A stretch of DNA of 64,000 nt, from NCBI GenBank assembly GCA_903895855.1, contig CAITVN010000015.1, positions 95,792-159,791 of the forward strand, read 5' to 3'. The stretch is from Oligoflexia bacterium (lineage in GTDB: Bacteria; Bdellovibrionota; UBA1018). This document shows, in pieces, positions 19,767 to 27,715 of the stretch (positions within the stretch are counted from its first letter, which is position 1; every line of letters begins with the position of its first letter). The translations under genes were made by a program, and so were the position numbers. The notes under the pieces are model-generated. The model was not told where the DNA came from. It saw only the letters and a list, made by a program, of their open reading frames with translations, and made no database searches.

Positions 19767-19845
19767 TTGGGATATATCTTCTCACTTGTTTGGGTTTCGG
19801 GCAAGAAACCTTCGCATGAAAATACAGGTCGGTAGAAATTACCCC

Positions 19846-19875
19846 TTGGAGGATTCCAAAAAATTCCGCTATAGT
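19846..19875 (+). promoter_or_regulatory. Sigma-70-type promoter of gltA
   Basis: TTGGAG (19846-19851) and TATAGT (19870-19875) are separated by 18 bp. The predicted start near 19882 leaves a short leader with AGAGGA (19884-19889) six bases before ATG 19896. Confidence 0.5.
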
Positions 19876-19895
19876 CTTTGCAAAGAGGAATCACA

Positions 19896-21194
19896 ATGGC
19901 AGACACAAAAAAGACCGTACAACTATCGATTGATGGAAAAAATTACGATTACCCCGTTATTGAGGGATCAGAAAAAGAACAGGCCTTCGACATAGGCAAT
20001 TTGAGAGCCCAGACCGGTTATATCACTATGGATAACGGGTTTGCGAACACGTCAACTTGTACCAGTGCGATCACATTCTTAGATGGTGATAAAGGCATTC
20101 TCAGGTATCGCGGGTATCCTATTGAGCAACTGGCTGAAAAATCGAGTTTTCTCGAAGTGGCCTACCTACTGATCTATGGTAACCTCCCAACCGTAGCTGA
20201 GTTGACCACCTTTACCAAAGAAATCACCAAACATACGCTTTTGCGCGAAGATTTGGTTAAACTCTATGATGGATTTCCGAGAGACGCCCACCCGATGGCT
20301 GTTCTGGCTTCGGTGGTTTCAGCGATGTCAACTTTCTACCAAGATTCGCTTAATCCGAAAGATCCGGCTCAGGTTCAAGAAAGCATCATTCGCTTGATGG
20401 CGAAGCTTCCGACGATTGCAGCATTTGCCTATAAAACTTCGATTGGGCAGCCAAGAATTTACCCTCGCAATGACCTTGAATACTGCTCGAACTTCATGAA
20501 TATGATGTTTGCGGTTCCTTCAGAGCCATTTCAGGTTCGTCCAGAGATCGCAGAAGTCATGAATCTGCTTTTGATTCTTCATGCTGACCATGAGCAAAAC
20601 TGCAGTACTTCAACCGTGAGAATGATTGGTAGTAGTGCGGCCAATTTATTCGCATCGATTGCTGGCGGCGTTTGTGCTCTTTGGGGCCCACTTCATGGTG
20701 GAGCGAATCAAGAAGTGATGGAAATGCTTCAAACCATTCACAATGACGGCGGCGACGTTGATAAATACGTGAAGCTCGCTAAAGACAAGAACTCAACTTT
20801 CCGTTTGATGGGCTTTGGTCATCGAGTTTACAAGAACTTTGATCCAAGGGCTGCGATCATTAAGAAAGCTTGCGATAAGGTCTTGACCACTTTGAACGTG
20901 AAAACTCCTTTATTAGACATTGCAAAACGTCTCGAAGATGCGGCCCTCAAAGATCCGTACTTCATTGAGCGTAAACTCTATCCGAATGTTGATTTTTACA
21001 GCGGCATCATCTACAGCGCGTTAAACATTCCAGTGAACATGTTCACCGTGATGTTTGCTTTGGGTCGCTTGCCAGGCTGGATTTCACACTGGAAAGAAAT
21101 GAACGATTCAGGAACTGCAAAAATCGGACGTCCTCGTCAGATTTACACAGGTCCGACAGCGAGAGACTACACTCCGCTTCAAGCGAGAAAGTAA
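19896..21194 (+). CDS. gltA: Citrate synthase
   Basis: 432 aa from ATG 19896, which has AGAGGA six bases upstream. Length and an N-terminal beta-rich domain fit the hexameric Gram-negative (type II) form. It condenses acetyl-CoA and oxaloacetate in the TCA cycle. The catalytic set is present: His in 'GPLHGGANQEVMEM', His in 'MGFGHRVYKNFDPRA', and Asp in 'YPNVDFYSGIIY'. 'STVRMIGSSAANLFASIAGG' and 'PGWISHWKEM' are further signatures. It is monocistronic with a strong terminator 30 bp after the stop. Confidence 0.97.
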   Translation: MADTKKTVQLSIDGKNYDYPVIEGSEKEQAFDIGNLRAQTGYITMDNGFANTSTCTSAITFLDGDKGILRYRGYPIEQLAEKSSFLEVAYLLIYGNLPTVAELTTFTKEITKHTLLREDLVKLYDGFPRDAHPMAVLASVVSAMSTFYQDSLNPKDPAQVQESIIRLMAKLPTIAAFAYKTSIGQPRIYPRNDLEYCSNFMNMMFAVPSEPFQVRPEIAEVMNLLLILHADHEQNCSTSTVRMIGSSAANLFASIAGGVCALWGPLHGGANQEVMEMLQTIHNDGGDVDKYVKLAKDKNSTFRLMGFGHRVYKNFDPRAAIIKKACDKVLTTLNVKTPLLDIAKRLEDAALKDPYFIERKLYPNVDFYSGIIYSALNIPVNMFTVMFALGRLPGWISHWKEMNDSGTAKIGRPRQIYTGPTARDYTPLQARK

Positions 21195-21224
21195 GGTCTT
21201 TCGTTCGAGTTAAGTCAGATTGAG

Positions 21225-21260
21225 GGCGCCTAAGTCGATGAGATTTAGGCGCCTTTTTTT
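21225..21260 (+). terminator. Intrinsic terminator of gltA
   Basis: A perfect 9-bp stem (GGCGCCTAA 21225-21233 with TTAGGCGCC 21245-21253), an 11-nt loop and seven Ts at 21254-21260. It is the cleanest rho-independent terminator in the window. Confidence 0.92.
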
Positions 21261-21277
21261 GTGTGTTGAGGCCAGAT

Positions 21278-22435
21278 TCAGAAAATTTTTGAGTGCCACA
21301 GTTGTTGGCAGAATGTTCGCCAGGGTAGAATCGTGATGCCATCTTCAGTTTCATATTGTTCAGGGCCATTGTAGACAACGAGTTTGCATCTAGGTTTGTT
21401 TTCTTCGTTAAATGCTCGCAGGCCAGCGAGATCTTTAGATCGAATCTGATCTGCGCACTTGAACTCGAAAGCCACAGAGGCATTTCTTCCGACGACTAGA
21501 TCAACCTCGAGGCCATTGCTGGTACGCCAAAAAAAAAGAGATTCATAGTTCTCGTGATACGATTGATAAGCTCGAATTTCATTGATCAAAAAAGTTTCGA
21601 ATGCCCGTCCAGCTTCTGATGTTCTCAATTCAATTTTTTGAAATTCTTTAAGTGCGCGCACGACTCCGCAGTCAAAGAGATAGAACTTTCGGGTTTCAAT
21701 TAGGCGACGGGTCTGTGATTTTTCCCATGGGGTGAGAAAAAAACCAAAAAGGGTATCGACCAGTATTTGGTAATACCCTTTAATCGTGTTGGCCGAGGCT
21801 CCCGCCTCTCGCGCCACGTTTTCGAAATTCAAAAGTTCACCATTCATCAGTCCCGCAGTCTCTAAAAAACGCGAAAAAACGGGTAAATTTTTAACCACAG
21901 CTTCTTGGCGTATCTCTTCTTCGAGGTAATCTAATACATAGGTTCTCAGAAGGCGGTCGGGATGATCTGCATTAAAATGTTGGGGGATGAGGCCTTGATT
22001 CAGAATTCGAGAAAGCGGGTCTTTAGAAAATTCAGATTCGATCTCTTCTGACGTCAACGGAAAAAAATCGTACCTTTTGGCCCGGCCCCCTAGAACTCCC
22101 GATGCGACGGTTTTTAATTTTCGGGCACTCGAACCGCACAGAATGAATTTTGTGGTCGTATTTTCAAGGCACCAATGGATCTCGTCGAGAAGTTCTGGAC
22201 ATTTTTGGATCTCATCAAGGACGACGATTTTCGGTTTATCTTTGAGAATTTTGTGTCTGAGCTTTTCGGGGCGCAAAGTCAGTTCGGTGCGCAAATCGGT
22301 TTTTAGTAGGTCGTAGAAAATCGCACTGGGAAACTGTTTTTTCAGTAGCGACGACTTACCGGTTTTTCGAGGTCCCAAGATGATGGCGGCTTGGGTGTCG
22401 TGGAGATCAAGTTTTAGGAATCGCTTAAAGTACAT
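21278..22435 (-). CDS. AAA_14/DUF4143 ATPase, paralog B
   Basis: 385 aa. Walker A 'GPRKTGKSSLLKKQF', Walker B 'IVVLDEIQKCPEL', sensor 'FILCGSSARKLK'. The DUF4143 part shows 'LEVDLVVGRNASVAFEFKCAD', the D...ExK arrangement of a PD-(D/E)XK fold, intact as in paralog A. A helical part between them ('NFENVAREAGASANTIKGYYQIL') looks like a winged-helix DNA-binding segment, as is usual for the family. ATG 22435 has no Shine-Dalgarno. A promoter ends eight bases upstream and overlaps a perfect 19-bp inverted repeat. It lies between the gltA terminator and an SGNH hydrolase gene on the same strand. Confidence 0.87.
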   Translation of the reverse strand: MYFKRFLKLDLHDTQAAIILGPRKTGKSSLLKKQFPSAIFYDLLKTDLRTELTLRPEKLRHKILKDKPKIVVLDEIQKCPELLDEIHWCLENTTTKFILCGSSARKLKTVASGVLGGRAKRYDFFPLTSEEIESEFSKDPLSRILNQGLIPQHFNADHPDRLLRTYVLDYLEEEIRQEAVVKNLPVFSRFLETAGLMNGELLNFENVAREAGASANTIKGYYQILVDTLFGFFLTPWEKSQTRRLIETRKFYLFDCGVVRALKEFQKIELRTSEAGRAFETFLINEIRAYQSYHENYESLFFWRTSNGLEVDLVVGRNASVAFEFKCADQIRSKDLAGLRAFNEENKPRCKLVVYNGPEQYETEDGITILPWRTFCQQLWHSKIF

Positions 22436-22514
22436 TGGGTACGACTTTACAATTAAGATAAACCGAAGTCAACTGCGGTTTATCTAGATACTCCTCAGTT
22501 GACTTCGGTTTATC
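22436..22514 (-). promoter_or_regulatory. Promoter with 19-bp perfect inverted repeat, ATPase B
   Basis: Arms 22457-22475 and 22496-22514 are perfectly complementary (GATAAACCGAAGTCAACTG). A third partial copy of the GATAAACCG half lies between them, in the same orientation as the distal arm. On the minus strand TTGACT (22467-22472) lies inside the proximal arm and TAAAGT (22444-22449) follows after 17 bp, eight bases before ATG. Repressor binding to the arms would block the -35. Confidence 0.6.
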
Positions 22515-22545
22515 TAGATTGTGGACTGGGTAAAACTGTTTAATT

Positions 22546-23358
22546 TCAATTAGTTGTTATTGAATCGGCTTCAAGATCGGCCGAAAGTTCAGAGAAGACG
22601 CCATCAGCCCAAACACGGGCGGCCTTGCGGCCGGGCTCGCCTAAAGAGTCAAAGTGCATCTTGTCGCCAACCATGCCCTCAGGCCAGTGTGCGTAGTTTC
22701 GACTGTCGATCACGGTGCAGTAAGGGGCTACTTGTGCTTGCACCATCTCAAATAGCTTTGCGTAGAGTTCGGGCTTGGTGCTCGGAGTGATCGGATTGGT
22801 GATCCAAAAGCATCGCTTCGCATGAACCGAATGAATCGAGAGAGCTGCCGATGGGCTGGCGATTTCGGTGAGGCCCCAATGGCTCTTGAGAGTGTCGATG
22901 ATTGCGCTCAATTCGTTGTCCCAAATCGACTCGGGTTGGGCGAGAATATTGCCGCCCATTTCAACCAGAAAATAATCGGGTGATTCTTTGAGAAGTTCAG
23001 TCAGAAGTGGAGTTGCGTGTTCTTTTGCTGCAATTGTTTTATTGGCATAGGTGGTTTCACGGTACCCACATTTGGTGGGCTGGCCATTCAAAAACCATGA
23101 GGGCCGTGAACCACAGCTGCCCAGCGAGTGAACTTGGTGTGAGCCGAATTCTCTTCTTAAGAGTGCATCGAGGTGTTTTCCGAAAGTGCCGGCTGAATGC
23201 GAGTCGCCGATAGCTAGAATTCTTTTGGATTCGTTGCAGAGGGCTGGAGGAGAAAGGTAGGCGATCACGGTGAGGGTGGTGGCCAGAGGTAATACGATTG
23301 TCGGTAGCCATTTCAGTATGGTCTTGAATACTTGACGTCTTGATTTCATTTGATTCAT
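22546..23358 (-). CDS. SGNH/GDSL-type hydrolase, secreted or membrane-anchored
   Basis: 270 aa from ATG 23358 (a TTG six codons upstream and an ATG three codons downstream are alternatives). An N-terminal hydrophobic segment ('ILKWLPTIVLPLATTLTVIAYL') exports or anchors it. Block I 'ILAIGDSHSAG' holds the nucleophile Ser, 'LVEMGGNIL' the block III Gly-Asn, and 'DKMHFDSLG' the catalytic Asp/His pair. The family includes esterases, lipases and peptidoglycan or polysaccharide O-acetyl esterases. The substrate cannot be read from sequence. Confidence 0.8.
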   Translation of the reverse strand: MNQMKSRRQVFKTILKWLPTIVLPLATTLTVIAYLSPPALCNESKRILAIGDSHSAGTFGKHLDALLRREFGSHQVHSLGSCGSRPSWFLNGQPTKCGYRETTYANKTIAAKEHATPLLTELLKESPDYFLVEMGGNILAQPESIWDNELSAIIDTLKSHWGLTEIASPSAALSIHSVHAKRCFWITNPITPSTKPELYAKLFEMVQAQVAPYCTVIDSRNYAHWPEGMVGDKMHFDSLGEPGRKAARVWADGVFSELSADLEADSITTN

Positions 23359-23433
23359 TTGTGACAGATTCCCCAATTGCCCCGAATAAGCCTTCGGGTA
23401 GCACTTTGTATGAAACTCTTCAAATTTTTTTGG

Positions 23434-23557
23434 AAGGGGGGAGCTCGGCCTTCAATCCCAGAACCAAACGAGGGGGAGGGGTAGGATTGAGATCAAAGGC
23501 CGAGCGATTGTGAGACGACGGGGGGCCGTCGGGATTGGGGGGACGGGGGTTGGGGGA
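23434..23557. other. G-rich segment with potential G-quadruplex and long hairpin
   Basis: The plus strand has five G runs of 3-6 bases within 23520-23556 and two more at 23436-23441 and 23472-23481. GCTCGGCCTT (23443-23452) pairs with AAGGCCGAGC (23496-23505), with further partial pairing inward. It lies directly after the stop of the beta-barrel gene. It may act in transcription termination or pausing, since the G-rich strand is the template. Confidence 0.5.
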
Positions 23558-23558
23558 A

Positions 23559-24482
23559 CTAGAACGTGTATACTAGGGCTAACTGCCCGAAATAACGAGC
23601 TTTCTGGTAAGAGTCTTTTTCGTCATCGTTAGAAGTGAATTGACCCTCAAGGCCGCCGGAGAGCGATACACTGAGTTGATTGACAAATTTAAGAGCAATC
23701 GAGGTGGTGAGGCGACCGTCGCCAATAAAGTGAGTGTCTTGTTTGGCTTCGAATCCGCCTGAGATATTGCCACCGATGCGCCATTGAAGAGAATCAATGA
23801 CATCAGATTGATCGTAGTGTCGAAATCCGATATTTAAACCCGTTTGCAATTCAACGTTGAACAACTCGACGGCCACTTTGGTGTCGCCGTGACTGTCGTT
23901 CACTAACTTTTCAAATCGAGCGCCGAGAAGCTGACCCGCAATACTCAAGACCGGTTCAACATTTGGGTAACTTCGTTGGCCAAACTCACAACATTGCCAT
24001 CCGGGAGGACACTCTCCAGTGATTTTGCCACCAACGGCCATGACTTTTGCGCGAAAGTCGATGCCGAGCTCAGTTTCTCTTTGCAAATTGAGCTTCAGAA
24101 CGTCGATGTATTCGCCATCGCGGGTGAGGTGTTCATAGGCCACAGTCTTAAGAGAAATTTGTGGTAATATTGAATTGCCGTTGGCGCCAAATGATAGGGT
24201 TGCTTCTACCGGTAGAATTCGGTGAAAGGGGTGGGTGTCTTTTGATTCAAGCCCTTCAGTTGATAGGCCGAAGACGAGGCGAACGGTGTTTTGAGAGCTG
24301 ACCTCTACGCCGCTGCCAATCTCGAGAGTTGATTTGCCGGTCGGACGGTAGCCGGTGTCAGCATCGATCATGCCGAGCTCAATGGCGTGGGCTGAATTTT
24401 GTGAAAGTGAAGTGATGGCGAGCATGGTGAGGGTCGAGGCGAGTGGGCTAATCGATTTGAATAAGTTAAGTGACAGTTTCAT
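23559..24482 (-). CDS. Predicted outer-membrane beta-barrel protein
   Basis: 307 aa. A signal peptide ends near 'SQNSAHAIE'. The mature part is a succession of amphipathic strands ('FGLSTEGLES', 'ATLSFGANGNSILPQISLKTVAYEHL', 'LNIGFRHYDQSD', 'LQWRIGGNISGGFEA') and finishes 'YFGQLALVYTF' with the terminal Phe recognised by the BAM machinery. One Cys cluster ('CPPGWQCCEFG') sits in a loop. No specific family is recognised. It is followed by an unusual G-rich segment. Confidence 0.7.
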   Translation of the reverse strand: MKLSLNLFKSISPLASTLTMLAITSLSQNSAHAIELGMIDADTGYRPTGKSTLEIGSGVEVSSQNTVRLVFGLSTEGLESKDTHPFHRILPVEATLSFGANGNSILPQISLKTVAYEHLTRDGEYIDVLKLNLQRETELGIDFRAKVMAVGGKITGECPPGWQCCEFGQRSYPNVEPVLSIAGQLLGARFEKLVNDSHGDTKVAVELFNVELQTGLNIGFRHYDQSDVIDSLQWRIGGNISGGFEAKQDTHFIGDGRLTTSIALKFVNQLSVSLSGGLEGQFTSNDDEKDSYQKARYFGQLALVYTF

Positions 24483-24731
24483 AGGGGGCTCTCTTTCTTA
24501 AATATTTTTGTCGTTGCGTTCTTGATCTGACTTTTAAGTGAAGGGCTTAAAAGTAAATAGATGAGATGTATAAAATAGGCAGGTTGAAAGTTTACTAAAA
24601 CTAATGCGATGCGTTAAGTTGTTGATATTGTGACGCATTAAGTCGATATCGGACTGTTGATTTTGCGATTATTTGTGCAAGTTGTTATCTTCTAGTGGGC
24701 ATGAATGGGGGGGCGTGCTAGCGTCGGGGGT

Positions 24732-25769
24732 ATGAATCTACTCAAAGAACTTTGTGAAACTCCGGGTATTTCTGGTCGAGAACAATTGATCATCAACATT
24801 CTCAAACGTGAATTTGAAGCGTCTTGCGATAGCGTGACTGTTGATGCCATGGGTAATGTGACAGGCTTCAAAAAAGGTACGGGCAAGGCCCCCAAAAAAA
24901 TCATGATTGCTGGCCACATGGATGAAATTGGATTTATCGTGAGTCACATCGACAAGAACGGTTTCATTCGGTTCAGTCCTCGCGGCGGGCATGTGCCTCG
25001 CGTTTTAATTTCTCAACGAGTGCGCATTTTTGGAAACGGAGGCAAAAACGCCACGATCGGCATTGTTGAGTGCACTCCGTTTTTCTTAGAAAAAGAAAAG
25101 GGGGCGTCTGTTCCAGAGATCAAAAATTTCTACATTGATACTGGCCTTAAAGCATCAGCTGTCAAAAAAACGATTCAGATTGGTGATGTCATTGTGCTTG
25201 ATCGAGAGTTTCTCGAACAAGGCGACTGTTACATATCGAAGGCTTTTGATAATCGGGTAGGCTGTTACGTGGTAGCCGAAACGATGAAGCGATTGAAAAA
25301 ACACAGTTGCGATGTCTACGCTGTCGGAAGTTCGCAAGAAGAAGTGGGAGTTCGCGGCGCGAAACGTGCTGCTCAGTTGGTGACTCCTGATATCGGTATC
25401 GCCTTAGATGTGACCGCTGCCGCCGATTTGCCCGGCGTCGCCGAGCACGAACAAGTTACGAAACTCGGCGAAGGCGTCGCGATCAAAATCAACGATATGG
25501 CCACGATTTCTAATCATGGAATTGTCGAGTTCATGAAGAAGCTCGCAAAAAAATACAAGATCAAGCATCAGCTTGAGGTTCTGCCCTTCGGTGGCACCGA
25601 TGCATTGGGGCTTCAGATGTTTGGTAGCGGTATGGTTTGCACACTGTCATTGCCAACCCGGTATGTGCACTCACCCAATGAGATGATTCATAAGGGCGAT
25701 CTGAAAGCGACGATCGATTTGCTAGTCAAATTTATTGAAAATGTAGATCAGTGTGAGGCGCAGTTCTAG
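24732..25769 (+). CDS. M42-family metallo-aminopeptidase
   Basis: 345 aa from ATG 24732; an ATG at 24705 in frame would add nine unlikely Gly-rich residues. The M42/M18 di-metal pattern is complete: His in 'IAGHMDEIGF', Asp in 'KAFDNRVGCYVV', Glu-Glu in 'GSSQEEVGVRGA', Asp in 'IALDVTAAAD' and His in 'PTRYVHSPNEMIH'. These cytosolic tetrahedral (TET) aminopeptidases trim peptides released by proteases. Some members are annotated as endoglucanase M or FrvX in error. It appears monocistronic. Confidence 0.93.
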   Translation: MNLLKELCETPGISGREQLIINILKREFEASCDSVTVDAMGNVTGFKKGTGKAPKKIMIAGHMDEIGFIVSHIDKNGFIRFSPRGGHVPRVLISQRVRIFGNGGKNATIGIVECTPFFLEKEKGASVPEIKNFYIDTGLKASAVKKTIQIGDVIVLDREFLEQGDCYISKAFDNRVGCYVVAETMKRLKKHSCDVYAVGSSQEEVGVRGAKRAAQLVTPDIGIALDVTAAADLPGVAEHEQVTKLGEGVAIKINDMATISNHGIVEFMKKLAKKYKIKHQLEVLPFGGTDALGLQMFGSGMVCTLSLPTRYVHSPNEMIHKGDLKATIDLLVKFIENVDQCEAQF

Positions 25770-25910
25770 TGGTGCGGTATTATTGGTGAGAATTCTGCGA
25801 AGGGTCTGAATTGTATTGATTGTGCTTGTTGACACTAATACGATTGCATGAGTGTATCGAAGTTGTACGCTACGATAGTGACACTAGCCACCTCTGTGAA
25901 GGACCCTTGC

Positions 25911-26333
25911 GTGAACAGTAAAGCCAAGACAGATCTATTACAAAAAATAAGAGAAGATGTCACAAAATCTTTAAGCCATCTTCAATACAGTTTTCAAAAG
26001 GCTCTTAAAATTGACCTGGCTAAAACCGATTTGACCGAAGAAGAGCTCGAGGTCTTTGAAAGCTTCTCGAGCAGGTTCGCTCGCAGCTCAGATTTGATTA
26101 TTGCCCAGCTATTGAGACTTAAGACACTTGAACTTGACCCTGCATTCAGAGGCTCGCTCATTGATACGCTAAATATTGCCGAAAAACAGGGGTGGATTAA
26201 TTCAGCAAGTACTTGGTTTCGAATTCGTGAACTTCGAAACTATTCTGCTCATGAATACTCAGACGAAGATATGAAACTGTTGTACAAAGAGTTTCTAAAG
26301 TTAACCCCCGAACTTTTGGCAGTTATTTGTTAA
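25911..26333 (+). CDS. hepT: HepT-type HEPN toxin
   Basis: 140 aa from GTG 25911, which has GAAGGA seven bases upstream. An ATG at 25848 would add 21 residues unlike the family. The R-x4-H-x-Y motif of HEPN RNases is complete (Arg109, His114, Tyr116 in 'RELRNYSAHEY'). In studied HepT/MntA systems the HEPN protein is an RNase toxin. The adjacent minimal nucleotidyltransferase neutralises it by AMPylating the motif Tyr. The MntA-like gene follows after 19 bp, completing a two-gene module. Confidence 0.85.
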   Translation: MNSKAKTDLLQKIREDVTKSLSHLQYSFQKALKIDLAKTDLTEEELEVFESFSSRFARSSDLIIAQLLRLKTLELDPAFRGSLIDTLNIAEKQGWINSASTWFRIRELRNYSAHEYSDEDMKLLYKEFLKLTPELLAVIC

Positions 26334-26352
26334 GAAAAATCGGTATTGATCA

Positions 26353-26643
26353 ATGAGACTCACAGAAAAAGAAAAAACCACCATTCGAATCACTGCTCAA
26401 AAGTTTGACCCCAACGCGAAAGTGTATCTCTATGGCTCTCGTGCAAATGACGCTTTAAAGGGTGGCGACATTGATTTAATCATCGTGAGTGAAACACTCA
26501 CTTTTTCTGAAAAACTTTCTATTTTAGTCGAATTAAAGCTCATTCTTGGCGAACAGAAGATAGACCTTATGATTGCGAACTCAGCTAAACTGAATTCAGA
26601 TGCCTTTGTTAAGAGTGTGATGGGTTCGGCCATTTTGTTGTGA
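26353..26643 (+). CDS. mntA: MntA-type minimal nucleotidyltransferase antitoxin
   Basis: 96 aa. The catalytic signature of the polymerase-beta fold is visible as 'YLYGSRANDALKGGDIDL' (Gly28-Ser29, Asp39, Asp41), with a third acidic residue in 'KIDLMIA'. Known MntA proteins transfer AMP to the Tyr of the HEPN toxin. It follows the HEPN gene with a 19-bp gap, while in some systems the order is reversed. Module size and order are typical of toxin-antitoxin or defence loci. Confidence 0.87.
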   Translation: MRLTEKEKTTIRITAQKFDPNAKVYLYGSRANDALKGGDIDLIIVSETLTFSEKLSILVELKLILGEQKIDLMIANSAKLNSDAFVKSVMGSAILL

Positions 26644-26806
26644 GCTAGTTGTTTCTCTGGATCGCTTACTCGCTAATCCTACCTGACTTTCTGGCAAAGT
26701 AGTTCTCGACACATTCCGACGTGCACGGTCCCGTTTTTCGAGAGCCCGACTATTGTGTTGCGCCTATCTCACCGCAGGCAACTGTTCTTATCAGATTTTG
26801 CCTGAA

Positions 26807-27715
26807 CTACTTCTCGAAATCGGGTTCGACAAAGAGCCAGCGAACTTGGGGCTTTTCGGCGCGTATTGATTTTTCCATCGTGTTGATTTGGTGAATGAGC
26901 TGGTCAGATGACGCATTCAGGTTCGGAAAAAATTTGAAGCTTACCATCACTTCGTCAGAGCCCACTTGCATGGCAATCGAGTGCAACAAATGTCCAGCCG
27001 GAAAAAACTCGCGAACCTTCTGCTTCAAAAAAGAATCGTAATCGTCAGAGGCAGCCTCACCAATGATCAAGGACTTGATTTCGTAGGTGAGAATGGCAGA
27101 CACTGCCACTAAGACGACACCGACCACGATTGAACCGAGCGAATCGTAGATCGGGTTTTCGGTTGCCCATGAAAGTGACAAAGACACTAAGGCTATGAGT
27201 AGGCCAAGGAGCGCGGCAAAATCTTCGAGAAAGATGACCAAGAGTTCGACTGATGTCGCTCTTTGAATCCATTTCCAAAGCGATGGATAGGGATTCTGCT
27301 TTCTGACCTCTTTCACACAAGCGGCAAATGAAAAGCCTTCAAGTAAGAAACTAATGAGTAAGATGATGACACCCACCCAGGGCTTTGACATTGGTTCGGT
27401 ATTCTCGAATTTGTGAATGCCTTCGTAGATGGCAAAAACTCCGCCAAAGAGAAACAATCCGACAGCCACGAGAAAAGACCAAAAAAAAGATTCACGACCA
27501 TAACCCAGCGGATGCCGTGCCGTCGGCGGCTTCGCAGCTTTCTTTGAGCCGATGAGTAAGAACACCTGATTCAAGGTGTCGACTAGGCTATGAATGGCTT
27601 CAGCCAAAAGCGCTGAGCTCTGGGTAATGGCCGCTCCAATGAACTTACTGATGGCGATGCCAAGGTTTGCTGAGAGGGCAAAAAGTACGACTTTGGTTGA
27701 TCCGCCTTTAGACAT
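26807..27715 (-). CDS. Cation diffusion facilitator (ZnT9-like subgroup)
   Basis: 302 aa with about six transmembrane segments. 'SSALLAEAIHSLVDTLNQ' is the TM2 metal site (H-x3-D). 'RHPLGYGRESFFWSFLVAVG' and 'NPIYDSLGSIVVGVVLV' are characteristic of the SLC30A9/ZnT9-like branch. The C-terminal cytoplasmic domain follows ('LLHSIAMQVGSDEVMVSFKF'). It would export divalent metal (Zn, Mn or Fe) by proton antiport. Its start overlaps the end of the FAD oxidase gene by 8 bp, making it the last gene of the SPFH-polyamine operon. Confidence 0.9.
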   Translation of the reverse strand: MSKGGSTKVVLFALSANLGIAISKFIGAAITQSSALLAEAIHSLVDTLNQVFLLIGSKKAAKPPTARHPLGYGRESFFWSFLVAVGLFLFGGVFAIYEGIHKFENTEPMSKPWVGVIILLISFLLEGFSFAACVKEVRKQNPYPSLWKWIQRATSVELLVIFLEDFAALLGLLIALVSLSLSWATENPIYDSLGSIVVGVVLVAVSAILTYEIKSLIIGEAASDDYDSFLKQKVREFFPAGHLLHSIAMQVGSDEVMVSFKFFPNLNASSDQLIHQINTMEKSIRAEKPQVRWLFVEPDFEK

